Shown here: positions 26,345 to 35,042 of the stretch, one piece after another
Layout: every line of letters begins with the position of its first letter
How positions within the stretch are numbered: the first letter of the stretch is position 1
Assembly (NCBI GenBank): GCA_028279985.1
Contig: JANQMR010000022.1
Span: forward strand, 48,836-112,835
From: Woeseiaceae bacterium
GTDB taxonomy: Bacteria > Pseudomonadota > Gammaproteobacteria > Steroidobacterales > Woeseiaceae
DNA length: 64,000 bases
Direction of reading: 5' to 3'
Translations under genes and position numbers: made by a program
Notes under the pieces: generated by a model
What the model was told of the DNA's origin: nothing
Seen by the model: only the letters and a program-made list of their open reading frames with translations
Databases searched by the model: none

Positions 26345-26937
26345 ACGACCTAGATCGGATTGCAGACCGGATCGTCTCGTCGGAGGCGGAGGAACTGATC
26401 CTCGTGGATTCCGGCGACCGGATGCTCGGGCACCTGTCCAAGGCGGCCTGTCATGACGGTGAGGGCGTTCTGCATCGCGCCTTCTCGCTGTTTCTGTTCA
26501 ACGCCGCCGGCGAGTTGCTGCTGCAGCAGCGAAGCGAGGCCAAACGGCTCTGGCCCGGCTTCTGGTCGAACAGTTGCTGCAGCCATCCGCGCCGCGGGGA
26601 AACGCTTGAGATTGCGACGCGGCGGCGACTCGAGGACGAGCTCAACGTCGCCGCGAAACTCGAATACGCCTACAAGTTCGAATATCGGGCCGATTTCGGC
26701 GCACGCGGCGCCGAACACGAGCTTTGCCACGTGTTCCTGGGCCGGCTCGACGATCCGCCGGAGCCGAACGGCAGTGAGATATCGGCGATACGTTACATCG
26801 GCGCCGAGGATCTCGACCGGGAATTCGAAGCACGGCTGTCCCGCTCCCGGTTTACGCCGTGGTTCAGGCTGGAATGGCAGACATTACGTGAACACCATGC
26901 GGCGCGGCTCGATGCTTACCTTCGGCCGGCCGGTTAG
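26341..26937 (+). CDS. idi: Isopentenyl-diphosphate delta-isomerase, type I (Nudix)
   Basis: Interconverts IPP and DMAPP. 198 residues from a TTG start that overlaps the preceding stop (TTGA). Catalytic-Cys region WPGFWSNSCCSHPRRGE, the variant Nudix segment RRRLEDELNV, and the catalytic Glu in GAEHELCHVFLG. Last gene of the plus-strand mevalonate operon. A long upstream extension to 26251 would overlap the kinase and has no similarity. Confidence 0.94.
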   Translation: MNDLDRIADRIVSSEAEELILVDSGDRMLGHLSKAACHDGEGVLHRAFSLFLFNAAGELLLQQRSEAKRLWPGFWSNSCCSHPRRGETLEIATRRRLEDELNVAAKLEYAYKFEYRADFGARGAEHELCHVFLGRLDDPPEPNGSEISAIRYIGAEDLDREFEARLSRSRFTPWFRLEWQTLREHHAARLDAYLRPAG

Positions 26938-26948
26938 CCCGTATCCGT

Positions 26949-27004
26949 CAGTGTGCCGTGCAAACGCGCTACCTCTCAGTGGGTGAGATTCCCACCCGGC
27001 ACTG
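26949..27004 (+). other. Nested inverted repeats downstream of idi
   Basis: An outer pair CAGTG-T-GCCG ... CGGCACTG encloses an inner hairpin GTGGG-TGAGATT-CCCAC (26979-26995). There is no T-run, so it is not a standard terminator. It sits between the convergent idi and mvaS genes. It might be a transcript end, or a remnant of a structured RNA or mobile intron; I cannot decide. I see nothing else in the 178-bp gap. Confidence 0.4.
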
Positions 27005-27115
27005 TCGTTCCAGCCGGCGGCAATCGGAACACGTGTGGAGCCGACGAAGCACCCGTTTCGGCTTGACAGGCCTTGGCCGGGACATGCCGCCGATGTTTCA
27101 CGGCCGCTCGGCGAG

Positions 27116-28600
27116 TCAGCTCACGTATCGGTAATACTCGACCCCGAGATCGCTGAAATAGCGGTCGTCGCTGCGGCCGACATGGTCGATGACGAATTCC
27201 TTCTTTGCGGTCAGGTCCAGGCCCGGCGCGCGGCGGCCCTCGTGTAATGCGGTGTACTGCTCGTGGTCGATGTCGATCGCACCCTGCATCGCCTCCCCGA
27301 AACGGATGGCTGACGCGGCTTCGCGCCACCGATCGGCGATGAAAAACGGAATCACTTCGGCGGCGTCGCCGCTGCCGTAACCCAGGGTCAACACCTCCTC
27401 GCCCGGCGACAGGCTGTTTTCCTCGAGCGCCTGTTCGAAGCCTGCCGCCATCCACGCCGGCAGCGCCGCCGTATACAGATTGCCGAGATCCAGCATCGTG
27501 TCGCTGCCGAGCGCAAGCTTGTCCAGGATTTCGCGACGATAGTGCCGGGACGCCCGAAACGCTCGAAACACCGCCATCGTCAACGGATAGCCTTCCTGCT
27601 GCGCGTTCTCGGGGCTTGCCAGCGACGTGACCTCGGGCTTGTTGGACATCTCTTTACGCAATTCGTCGGGATCGATGCCCACTTCGTAACAATACGAGGC
27701 CAGCTCGGCCCGGTCCGCGGCACTGCCGCGGTCGAGCGCAAACAAATACGAGATCGCCCAGCCGGTTTCCGGCATGCGCCGGTACGGCCGATGCATGAAC
27801 ACGGTGCGCAGCGAACGCAGGTATTCGCTCGCGTTCAGGCTGCGCTTCTCGTACATGTCATCCAGTGCATTCAGTGTCTCGTCGATGTAACAAGTGGTCG
27901 AATACTTGCCGTTGAAAACCGGAAAGTCCTGCACATGATGAGACTCGCTCCGGTCCTGGCCGCAAAACCTGAGCATCGGTTTGCGGAAATCCATGATCCG
28001 GTAGTCGGAGGCCGAGCCCGAGCCGACCAGGTCCACGACCGCGAGTTTGGGGTCCTCCTCGAGCAGCATCGCCACGGCGCCGGCGCCTTGTGTCGGTTCG
28101 CCGCTGGAGCCCAGCGCATACTCGGCGATATCTGCGCAGACGACGATGGCCTGACTCCCGGCGCCGTCCAGCGCGAGCTGGCGGATGGCGCCTTTCATGC
28201 CGTAGACACCGCCCAGGCAGGCATGTTTGAACTCCGGGACCTCGCAACTGCGCGACAAGCCCGGCCTGCCGCGAGCCTCGAGCGCGCGATCGATCATCCC
28301 CTTGACGATGATGGCGCCGGCCGAATTGTCGGTGCTCGATTCGGTGCCGAGCCCGAGGAAACTCACCCGGGTCGGATCGATGTCGTACCGGTCGATCAGG
28401 CGCATGACCGCGGTGGCGGCCATCGTGTAGACACTGTGCTGCGGGCCGCGTACCCGAAAGCTGCGGCCGACGGTTTCGCGGATCTTGGGCCAGTGATTAC
28501 CGGTCCATTCGCACCAGTCGTCGAGCCAGACCCGGTAAGGCGGCAGGTAAGCGGCCAGGCCGCTCAGGCCGATGCGCTTGTTGTCCGAGGCAGCATTCAT
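27116..28600 (-). CDS. mvaS: Hydroxymethylglutaryl-CoA synthase
   Basis: Condenses acetyl-CoA with acetoacetyl-CoA to HMG-CoA. 494 residues. Catalytic Cys127 lies in PEFKHACLGGVYGMKGA; the C-terminal half has FMHRPYRRMP with the conserved His, and ALGSDTMLDLGNLYTAALPA. The start is the ATG at 28598-28600. It is longer than the ~390-residue Gram-positive enzymes. It is convergent with the mevalonate operon, so it is controlled separately, but it completes the pathway. Confidence 0.92.
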   Translation of the reverse strand: MNAASDNKRIGLSGLAAYLPPYRVWLDDWCEWTGNHWPKIRETVGRSFRVRGPQHSVYTMAATAVMRLIDRYDIDPTRVSFLGLGTESSTDNSAGAIIVKGMIDRALEARGRPGLSRSCEVPEFKHACLGGVYGMKGAIRQLALDGAGSQAIVVCADIAEYALGSSGEPTQGAGAVAMLLEEDPKLAVVDLVGSGSASDYRIMDFRKPMLRFCGQDRSESHHVQDFPVFNGKYSTTCYIDETLNALDDMYEKRSLNASEYLRSLRTVFMHRPYRRMPETGWAISYLFALDRGSAADRAELASYCYEVGIDPDELRKEMSNKPEVTSLASPENAQQEGYPLTMAVFRAFRASRHYRREILDKLALGSDTMLDLGNLYTAALPAWMAAGFEQALEENSLSPGEEVLTLGYGSGDAAEVIPFFIADRWREAASAIRFGEAMQGAIDIDHEQYTALHEGRRAPGLDLTAKKEFVIDHVGRSDDRYFSDLGVEYYRYVS

Positions 28601-28658
28601 TGGCGGGGTTTCTTTCAGGGCCAGAATTCTAGTGCGCAATACCTGGCCGCTCAACCGC

Positions 28659-29165
28659 TCATTCGACCGTAATCCGTATGACCTCGGAGGCGACGGGCGG
28701 GTCGTGGGGGATATGCAGGTAGTCGCCCAGCAGCAACTGCAGGGTGTGTTCCCCGGGCTCCAGGGTCAGCTCGGCCGAAGTGCTGCCGTCGCCGTAATGG
28801 ATGTAGTGCTCGTTGGCCGGTATTGGCCATGACATATCCGGCATACCGGCGTTGATGATCAGGTGGTGGTGGCCCGAATCCGGCTCGTTGACGCCGGCCG
28901 GAACCACCCGCATCCCCTCGATCCCGAACTCGAGCTGGATCGGATTCGACACGGTGTCGCCGTCGGCCGGTGTCACGAAAAACACCCTCGCACCCGCGGG
29001 CGAGGCGCTGCGCGGCAACCCGGCCGGGGCTTCGGAGCTTGCCGGCGCCGCGTTGTCCGGCGTGGCATCCGCGGCTTGCTCCTCGCCCTGCTCGGCGCAG
29101 GCAGCCAACAAGACGAGGCCGGCGACCAGCGTGGCCAGCGGCGGGGTCAATAGTCTTTCTGACAT
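28659..29165 (-). CDS. DUF4399 lipoprotein
   Basis: Lipoprotein with signal peptide MSERLLTPPLATLVAGLVLL and lipobox LAAC, an acidic linker, then a DUF4399 domain (EFGIEGMRVVPAGVNEPDSG, HHHLIINA, YIHYGDGSTSAELTLEPGEH). Metal binding by the HHH cluster is plausible but unproven. Three more in-frame ATGs lie 5, 10 and 15 codons upstream, produced by a 15-bp tandem repeat; the innermost gives the best signal peptide. It sits 58 bp downstream of mvaS on the same strand. Confidence 0.8.
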   Translation of the reverse strand: MSERLLTPPLATLVAGLVLLAACAEQGEEQAADATPDNAAPASSEAPAGLPRSASPAGARVFFVTPADGDTVSNPIQLEFGIEGMRVVPAGVNEPDSGHHHLIINAGMPDMSWPIPANEHYIHYGDGSTSAELTLEPGEHTLQLLLGDYLHIPHDPPVASEVIRITVE

Positions 29166-29215
29166 TGGTCTTTCTGGCATTGGTTGGTTCGGCATCGGTC
29201 GGTCTGGCATCGGGT
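29161..29215 (-). repeat. 15-bp tandem repeats giving four in-frame start codons
   Basis: On the coding strand four units encode MPDRP, MPNQP, MPERP and MSERL. Each begins with ATG, so starts at 29210, 29195, 29180 and 29165 are all in frame with the DUF4399 lipoprotein. Confidence 0.85.
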
Positions 29216-29334
29216 TTCCCTCGTGGCAGTTTCGTAGGCTGCAATATTAGACCGATGCGCCGAAAAATAGCAGTCTCGAGACGCCTGCCGGGGCGGGCGG
29301 ATCACATCGAGAACGCGGCGATGAGCAGCGTGCC

Positions 29335-31929
29335 CTAGTCCGCAGCCGTCGCCTTCGAACGGGTCGTCTTGCCGCTCACTTTCTTGCGCGGTGGCGCCTT
29401 GCGCTTGGCGGCCTTCCTGCGCGGGGTGGGCGGCGGCTCGTCTGCCTGTGCGGTATCCGCGGTGCCTCGCCTGTCGAGCTCCTCCGGCGCGAAGTCGTCG
29501 ACGGCGAGCAGCGCAAACACCTTGTCGTGATAGTCCCGAAGCCGCGCGGCTTCGTCGTTCGAGACGATCTCGGCCGCTTCGGCCTGTTCGATTTGCTCGC
29601 CCAGGTATTCGGAGCGGAGCAGACCTTCCTTGTGAGCCTGGCGCAGACGTTTTTCCAAGGGTGCGAGCTTAAGCGACAGTCCGAGCGCTTCCTCGAGGCG
29701 ACCCAGCGGGTTGCCGGGCTCCAGCGTCGTGTAGGCCCTTTCGCTCAGGCGTTCGCGCGCCTCGCCCGGGGCCGTTACCAGCTCGACGATCTTGTGGCCG
29801 AGCTCATCCGACGGTGAGAAATAGGTGCGTCCGCGCGGGAAGATCAGGATACGCAGGAAAGCGGCGACCCAGGGGTTCGGGAAATTGCGCAGGAAAGCGT
29901 GCAGCGCCTCCTGCGCCTGGTACATCAGTGTCCGTACCGACCACTCGACCAGCGGCAGGTCGGTCGCGCGGCGGCCCTGATTCTCGAAGTGCTTCAACAC
30001 GCAGGAGGCGAGGTAGATCGAGCTCAGGACGTCGCCCAGCCGGGCCGACAGCAGCTCGCGTTTTTTCAGCGCCCCGCCGAGCGTCAGCATTGCGAAGTCC
30101 GAAGCCAGCGCAAATGCGGCGCTGTAACGATTGATGTTCTGGTAATAACGCCGCGTCGGCGTATTGAACGGCACGCGGCTGAACTTCGCATGGGTCAGGG
30201 CCATCGTGAACGCCCTGGCCATGTTGCTGATCGCGTAGCCGATGTGACCGAACAGGGCGTGGTCGAATTCGATCAGGCCGCGATCGGCGTCTTCGTCGGT
30301 CGCGGCGTTGAGCTCCCGTAACACGAAGGGATGGCAGCGGATCGCGCCCTGGCCGTAGATGATCAGGCTGCGGGTCAGGATGTTCGCACCCTCGACGGTG
30401 ATTGCGATCGGGGTTGCCATCCAGGCGCGGGCGAGATAGTTGTTCGGCCCCATCATGACGGCCTTGCCGCCGTGTACGTCCATCGCGTCGTTGGCGACCT
30501 TGCGGCCGAGCTCGGTGCAATGGTATTTGAGAATCGCGGACGGCACGGCCGGCTTCTCGCCCTCGTCGATCGCACCCGAGGTCACCGCGACCGCCGCGTT
30601 CATGATGTAGGTATGTCCGGCGATACGCGTCAAGGCCTCTCCCACGCCTTCGAACCGGGCGATCGGCGTCCCGAACTGTTTTCTGATTCCGGTATAGGCG
30701 CCGCTGGCGTAAACGGCGGCCTGGCTGCCGCCGGCCGAGCTCGACGGCAAGGTGATCGCGCGACCGACGGACAGCAACTCGACCAGCATCTTCCAGCCCT
30801 TGCCGGCCATCTCGGGTCCGCCGATGATCGCATCCAGCGGCACGAAAACGTCTTTGCCGCTCGTCGGCCCGTTCTGGAACGCAACCGTCAGCGGGTAATG
30901 ACGCCGGCCGACCGTGACTCCCGGTGTGTCGGTCGGTATCAGTGCGGCCGTGATGCCGTATTCGTCCTTGTCGCCGATCAGGCGGTCGGGGTCGTAGAGC
31001 TTGAACGCGAGCCCCAGCACGGTCGCGACCGGCGCGAGCGTGATGTAGCGCTTGTCCCAGTTGAGCCGAATGCCGACGATTTCCTCGCCGTTCCACTCCC
31101 CGCGGCAAACCACTCCCGAATCGATCAGCGACGCGGCATCGGAGCCGGCCTGCGGCGACGTCAGCGCGAAGCAGGGGATTTCCGTTCCCGCGGCGAGGCC
31201 GGGCAGATAACGCTGTTTTTGTTCCTCGGTACCGTAGTGCAGCAGCAGCTCCGCCGGGCCCAGCGAGTTGGGTACGCCCACGGTCGAGGACGCGACCGCG
31301 CTGCGGCTGGCCAGCTTCATGATGACGCTGGCGTTGGCGTAGGACGAGAATTCGAGGCCGCCGTACTGTTTCGGGATGATCATCGCAAAGAACTTGTGCT
31401 CGATGATGTAGTCCCAGATCGGTTTGGGCATGTCCGCCAGCTCGTGGCAGGTTTCCCAGTCTTCCAGCATTCGGCAAAGCGTTTCGCAGGGACCGTCGAT
31501 GAAGGCCTGTTCTTCGGCGGAGAGCTTCGGGGCGGGAAACGACATCAAGCGTTGCCAGTCGGGCATGCCCGAGAACAGCTCGCCGTCCCACCACACGCTG
31601 CCGGCTTCGAGCGCCTCCCGTTCCGTCGTGGACATCGACGGCAACATCTTTCGGTAGGTCTCGAGCAAGGGCTTGGTGATTTTCTCGCGCCGCAGCTCGA
31701 TCAGGTTCGGCACGATCAAAAGCCCGAACGCCGCCCACAGCAGCAGCAACCACAGCCAGGACCCGTCGCCGAACAGCGTGTAGGCGCCGAGCGCAATACC
31801 CGCTGCGATCGTCGAAGTTTTCAGGTCGATGCGCTGGTACGCAAGAAACAGGCTGCCGCCCGCGAACAACAGGAACCAGAACAGACTTCCCCAGAACGGA
31901 CTTCCGATGAACTCGCCCAAGATGCTCAC
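29335..31929 (-). CDS. fadE: Acyl-CoA dehydrogenase FadE
   Basis: First oxidation of fatty-acid beta-oxidation, with FAD. 864 residues in the long FadE layout: two or three N-terminal membrane segments (SLFWFLLFAGGSLFLAYQRI, WLWLLLLWAAFGLLIVP), then the dehydrogenase core (FAMIIPKQYGGLEFSSYANA, CFALTSPQAGSDAASL, KQFGTPIARFEGVGEAL, DAMDVHGGKAVMMG), then the FadE-specific C-terminal domain. The end is an unusual Lys/Arg-rich, Ala/Pro-rich tail (RRKAAKRKAPPRKK), which E. coli FadE lacks as far as I recall. Monocistronic by context. Confidence 0.94.
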   Translation of the reverse strand: MSILGEFIGSPFWGSLFWFLLFAGGSLFLAYQRIDLKTSTIAAGIALGAYTLFGDGSWLWLLLLWAAFGLLIVPNLIELRREKITKPLLETYRKMLPSMSTTEREALEAGSVWWDGELFSGMPDWQRLMSFPAPKLSAEEQAFIDGPCETLCRMLEDWETCHELADMPKPIWDYIIEHKFFAMIIPKQYGGLEFSSYANASVIMKLASRSAVASSTVGVPNSLGPAELLLHYGTEEQKQRYLPGLAAGTEIPCFALTSPQAGSDAASLIDSGVVCRGEWNGEEIVGIRLNWDKRYITLAPVATVLGLAFKLYDPDRLIGDKDEYGITAALIPTDTPGVTVGRRHYPLTVAFQNGPTSGKDVFVPLDAIIGGPEMAGKGWKMLVELLSVGRAITLPSSSAGGSQAAVYASGAYTGIRKQFGTPIARFEGVGEALTRIAGHTYIMNAAVAVTSGAIDEGEKPAVPSAILKYHCTELGRKVANDAMDVHGGKAVMMGPNNYLARAWMATPIAITVEGANILTRSLIIYGQGAIRCHPFVLRELNAATDEDADRGLIEFDHALFGHIGYAISNMARAFTMALTHAKFSRVPFNTPTRRYYQNINRYSAAFALASDFAMLTLGGALKKRELLSARLGDVLSSIYLASCVLKHFENQGRRATDLPLVEWSVRTLMYQAQEALHAFLRNFPNPWVAAFLRILIFPRGRTYFSPSDELGHKIVELVTAPGEARERLSERAYTTLEPGNPLGRLEEALGLSLKLAPLEKRLRQAHKEGLLRSEYLGEQIEQAEAAEIVSNDEAARLRDYHDKVFALLAVDDFAPEELDRRGTADTAQADEPPPTPRRKAAKRKAPPRKKVSGKTTRSKATAAD

Positions 31930-32028
31930 CCCTTAACCTTTGACCGTCGCCTTCGACCCTATCACTCGCCGGCACGCTTCGCCAACGGCGGCATCACGGT
32001 TACCGGCCTGTCATGGCGATGTTTCCAG

Positions 32029-33012
32029 CTACGTTTCCAGCAATGTTTCAATAGCGGCGCGCTCCTCGCGTAGCTCGGATTCGCTGGCATCCATGCGATC
32101 GCGGCTGAATGCGCCGATCTCCAGGCCTTGGACGATCGTGTATTCGCCGCCCTTGCAGCGTACCGGGTAGGAGAAGATGACGCCGGGTTTGACGCCGTAG
32201 CTGCCGTCCGCGGGGATCGCCATGCTGACCCAGTCGTCGTTCGGGGTGCCGAGCGCCCAGTCGTGCATGTGGTCGATCGCGGCGGACGCGGCGGACGCGG
32301 CGGATGACGCGCCGCGCGCCTTGATGATGGCCGCGCCGCGTTGTTGTACGGTCGGTATGAAATCGTCTTCGACCCAGCCACGGTCGACGAGCTCCGTGGC
32401 GACGGTACCCGCTACGGTTGCGTGGTGTATGTCGGGGTACTGGGTCGCGGAATGATTGCCCCAGATCGTCATCCGGCGCACGTCGCTGACGTGTTTGCCG
32501 GTTTTTCGGGCCAATTGCGCAATGGCGCGGTTGTGATCCAGGCGTGTCATGGCGGTGAAGTTACCGGGATCGACGTCCGGCGCGTTGCTGCTGGCGATCA
32601 AGGCGTTGGTATTCGCCGGGTTGCCGACGACCAATACGCGTATGTCGCGGTTGGCCTGCTCGTTGATCGCCTTGCCCTGCACCGAGAAGATTGCCGCGTT
32701 GGCTTCCAGCAGGTCCTTGCGTTCCATCCCCGGCCCGCGAGGCCGGGCGCCGACCAGCAGGGCGTAATCGCTGTCTTTGAACGCAAGCGCCGGATCGTCG
32801 GTCGCGACGACGCCCGCAAGCGTGTCGAAGGCGCAATCGTCGAGCTCCATGACAACGCCTTCGAGCGCCGGCAGCGCGGGCGGGATTTCGAGTAACTGGA
32901 GTATGACGGGCTGGTCGTCGCCGAGCATTTGTCCCGAGGCAATTCTAAACGCGAGCTGGTAGCCGATCTGGCCGGCGGCGCCGGTGATCGTGACGCGAAC
33001 GGGTGTCTTCAT
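32029..33012 (-). CDS. mdh: Malate dehydrogenase
   Basis: NAD-dependent malate/oxaloacetate interconversion in the TCA cycle. 327 residues: [20 protein letters not shown], the active-site loop [31 protein letters not shown], and the catalytic-His motif [12 protein letters not shown]. This is the '[15 protein letters not shown]' cytosolic-type MDH found in many proteobacteria, not the E. coli type. The Ser/Ala-rich run [14 protein letters not shown] is normal for the family. The start is the ATG at 33010-33012. Confidence 0.96.
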   Translation of the reverse strand: MKTPVRVTITGAAGQIGYQLAFRIASGQMLGDDQPVILQLLEIPPALPALEGVVMELDDCAFDTLAGVVATDDPALAFKDSDYALLVGARPRGPGMERKDLLEANAAIFSVQGKAINEQANRDIRVLVVGNPANTNALIASSNAPDVDPGNFTAMTRLDHNRAIAQLARKTGKHVSDVRRMTIWGNHSATQYPDIHHATVAGTVATELVDRGWVEDDFIPTVQQRGAAIIKARGASSAASAASAAIDHMHDWALGTPNDDWVSMAIPADGSYGVKPGVIFSYPVRCKGGEYTIVQGLEIGAFSRDRMDASESELREERAAIETLLET

Positions 33013-33131
33013 GGATGTTTTTCCTGCGTTCCGGATCTTTAGGGATGCCGACGCCATGCGGGCCGGAGGACATCGGCCGCGAGCGTCGGGGCCGCGATTC
33101 TAGCATCGACGGCCCCGCGATTCGCGCCGCT

Positions 33132-33854
33132 TCAGCGGGATTCCGGCAGGACGAAATCCGGAAACGTTCGTTCGAGCGCTTCGCGTTCGGCTCGTGCCGG
33201 ATCGCTCAGCCCGCGTCGTTCGAGATCGAGAATACACGCGAGCCAGGACTCGGGTGACCGGCGCTTCCCGGCATCGCAGAAATAGCCGGTGTCGTCCGCG
33301 TCGAACGCCTCTGCCGCGACCGAGCGCAGGCGCGCGGCGCCTGCGGGCAGGTTCGCGTCCTGGCGAAGCCGTGCGCGTTCCTCGGCTTGCTCGAGCATGC
33401 CCGTATCCGGTGCGGCCAGGGCCTCGCTCGAAATAGCCGGCGCCCGCTCGCGCGCCGCGGCTCGTTCGTCCGTCGATTCACGAAGCGTTGTTGCCGATGC
33501 CGAATCCGTGAACGCGCCGTCGCCGTTTGCCTCCGCGGGCCCGTCCGGCGCCGGTAAGTTCGTCAGCTCGGCAGGATCGATCACGGCCGGAGCGTTGAAG
33601 ACGGTCTGTTCCAGCACGATCGCGAGACTCAAACCGATGGTTGCCGCCCAGGCCGCCGGCCGCGCCCACCGGTTCCAGGTTCGCGGTTCCGGACGCACGG
33701 CCGCAGCCTTCAGAACGGCGCGATCGAGGTCGGCGGGTGTGCGCTCGGTTGCGATCTCGCGGTAGAGCGCCGAAATCTCCGGGTCGCCGATGCCGTCGTC
33801 GGTTCGGTCGACGCTCGGGGTCGTGGGTCGTTGGTTCGTGGGTCGCTCGCTCAC
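33132..33854 (-). CDS. Membrane-anchored partner of the ECF sigma factor (probable anti-sigma)
   Basis: 240 residues: an N-terminal cytoplasmic part (DPEISALYREIATERTPADL), one transmembrane helix (PAAWAATIGLSLAIVLEQTV), and a C-terminal periplasmic part with two Cys (YFCDAGKRRSPESWLAC). The GTG start overlaps the sigma stop (GTGA), and this layout is typical of anti-sigma partners; I see no zinc-anti-sigma HxxxCxxC motif. Imperfect repeats lie at the N-terminus (33820-33852). The anti-sigma role is inferred from context. Confidence 0.65.
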   Translation of the reverse strand: MSERPTNQRPTTPSVDRTDDGIGDPEISALYREIATERTPADLDRAVLKAAAVRPEPRTWNRWARPAAWAATIGLSLAIVLEQTVFNAPAVIDPAELTNLPAPDGPAEANGDGAFTDSASATTLRESTDERAAARERAPAISSEALAAPDTGMLEQAEERARLRQDANLPAGAARLRSVAAEAFDADDTGYFCDAGKRRSPESWLACILDLERRGLSDPARAEREALERTFPDFVLPESR

Positions 33855-34426
33855 GATGCCTCCGTCGCGACGCCGGTCCCGGCAACGGCGCGGCGCAGTT
33901 TCCGAACCGCGTACCTCAGCCGGCTTTTGGCCGTTTCCCGGTTGCTGCCGGTCACCCTGGCAATCTCGTCCAGGGACAAGCCGGCTTCCTCGCGCAACAG
34001 GAATACGTCCCGCTGCTCGTCCGGCAGCGCCTTAAGCGCCGCCTCGAGCCGGCGCCGTGCGAGGCTGCGTTCGACGATCGAGTCCTGATCCTCTACGTCC
34101 GCCGCCTGCGTGTCCGGCTCGACGTCCGCCGGGTTGTCGTGGCGCCGGTTACGCCGCAGATGATCGATGAAACAGTTGTGCGCCACCCGATACAGAAAGG
34201 TGCTGAATTTCGCCGTTGGACGATAGGTTTTCCGTGACTTGACGATCTTGCCCCAGGCCTCCTGGAAGATGTCTTCCGCCGTCGCGGGGTGCCGGCAGAG
34301 CCTGAGCAGATATCGAAACAGTGCGTCGTTGTGGCGACGGTACAGCCTTTCGAAGGCGGCCGTGTCGCCGTCGCGGTAGCGGAGCATCAGGGCGCTGTCG
34401 TCGACGGTTTCGACGCTTCGGTCCAT
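33851..34426 (-). CDS. RNA polymerase ECF sigma factor
   Basis: 191 residues. Sigma region 2 is AFERLYRRHNDALFRYLLRL, then AEDIFQEAWGKIVKSRKTY and FSTFLYRVAHNCFIDHLRR; sigma region 4 is LKALPDEQRDVFLLREEAGL followed by SLDEIARVTGSNRETAKSRL. The start at 34426 (MDRSVETVDDSALMLRY) fits the family; an in-frame ATG 21 codons upstream is possible. It is coupled to the membrane protein downstream. The signal and regulon are unknown. Confidence 0.92.
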   Translation of the reverse strand: MDRSVETVDDSALMLRYRDGDTAAFERLYRRHNDALFRYLLRLCRHPATAEDIFQEAWGKIVKSRKTYRPTAKFSTFLYRVAHNCFIDHLRRNRRHDNPADVEPDTQAADVEDQDSIVERSLARRRLEAALKALPDEQRDVFLLREEAGLSLDEIARVTGSNRETAKSRLRYAVRKLRRAVAGTGVATEAS

Positions 34427-34585
34427 CCGCGCAGGATAGGCGAGGTCGGGCCTTACGCAAAGCATTTCGGCGGCGGCGGTACAAGTCATTGAATTCTGGG
34501 CATTCTCGATACCGAGACAATGGATGGCGATACATGAGTAAACGCGGTTGCCCGATCAAACGGGTCACAAATCTCGGCTGTGAGC

Positions 34586-34613
34586 TTGCAATTCCAGATA
34601 TTAGTGTTATAGT
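34586..34613 (+). promoter_or_regulatory. Sigma-70-type promoter of the small membrane protein / GntR locus
   Basis: TTGCAA (34586-34591), a 16-bp spacer and TATAGT (34608-34613) make a good housekeeping promoter. The -10 lies inside the palindrome at 34602-34627, so a bound repressor would block it. Confidence 0.7.
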
Positions 34614-34627
34614 CAACTATAACACTA
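34602..34627. promoter_or_regulatory. Probable operator of the YtrA-type GntR repressor
   Basis: TAGTGTTATAG and CTATAACACTA are perfect inverted arms of 11 bp around TCAA. The AGTGT...ACACT ends match the operator style of YtrA-subfamily GntR repressors, one of which is encoded 416 bp downstream. It overlaps the -10 box. Confidence 0.75.
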
Positions 34628-34660
34628 GCTCACCACTAATGACCGCCAGGGGTCGAGACC

Positions 34661-34837
34661 ATGCGCGAACGCTTTTCCCCATACATCAACGAGATCGTCA
34701 GTCTGTTCATCATGCTCTTGATGGCTGTTGCTCTGGTCGCCGGCCGGGCAGCCGGCGGTCCGGAACCCGTGCCTGCGGCGGAAGCGGCAGGCGATCGGAC
34801 CGCTCCGGTCAATGCGGCGACGAGTCGTCGCTGGTGA
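34661..34837 (+). CDS. 58-aa single-span membrane protein
   Basis: Starts MRERFSPYINEIVSLFIMLL, has one hydrophobic helix (IVSLFIMLLMAVALVAG), then a Pro/Ala/Gly-rich tail ending in TSRRW. AGGGG lies 7-8 bp before the ATG. It is the first gene after the operator-controlled promoter and is separated from gntR by an intrinsic terminator. I recognise no family. Its place suggests it is the main product under GntR control, perhaps a small accessory protein of the ABC transporter downstream. Confidence 0.65.
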   Translation: MRERFSPYINEIVSLFIMLLMAVALVAGRAAGGPEPVPAAEAAGDRTAPVNAATSRRW

Positions 34838-34914
34838 ACGACCGGTGAGCAATGGGCGTGCCGAGATCCCGAGTTTCCGTCACCAAGGCGAGAGAAGTAG
34901 CGACGGAACCATTA

Positions 34915-34947
34915 CGCCGGCCTGCTCCCGCGGGCCGGCGGTTTTTT
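34915..34947 (+). terminator. Rho-independent terminator between the small membrane gene and gntR
   Basis: CGCCGGCC (34915-34922), a 10-nt loop, GGCCGGCG (34933-34940), then G and six T. A perfect 8-bp GC stem with a T-run. It would end the short transcript and let only read-through reach gntR and the ABC genes. Confidence 0.85.
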
Positions 34948-35042
34948 CCGACGGGCTTTGGGCGGCGATCCATGGGACTATTACGCCGCCGCCCGGGTCG
35001 TAGCAGGGCGGTTGGCACTTGAACGCGGCTTCTGGAGTCTCG

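Noticed and set aside
26938..27115. Group II intron remnant
   Set aside because: Some phrases looked familiar, but no reverse transcriptase, domain V or intron ends can be shown.
29804..31975. Long ORF (about 720 codons) overlapping fadE in another minus-strand frame
   Set aside because: High-GC shadow of fadE with Arg/Gly/Asp-rich composition and no motifs; the fadE frame has clear family signatures.
32270..32310. Alanine/serine repeats in mdh as an abnormal expansion
   Set aside because: The [11 protein letters not shown] segment is normal in this type of malate dehydrogenase.
34602..34627. Palindrome as a transcription terminator
   Set aside because: A+T-rich arms, no T-run, and position over a -10 box; it is better read as an operator.
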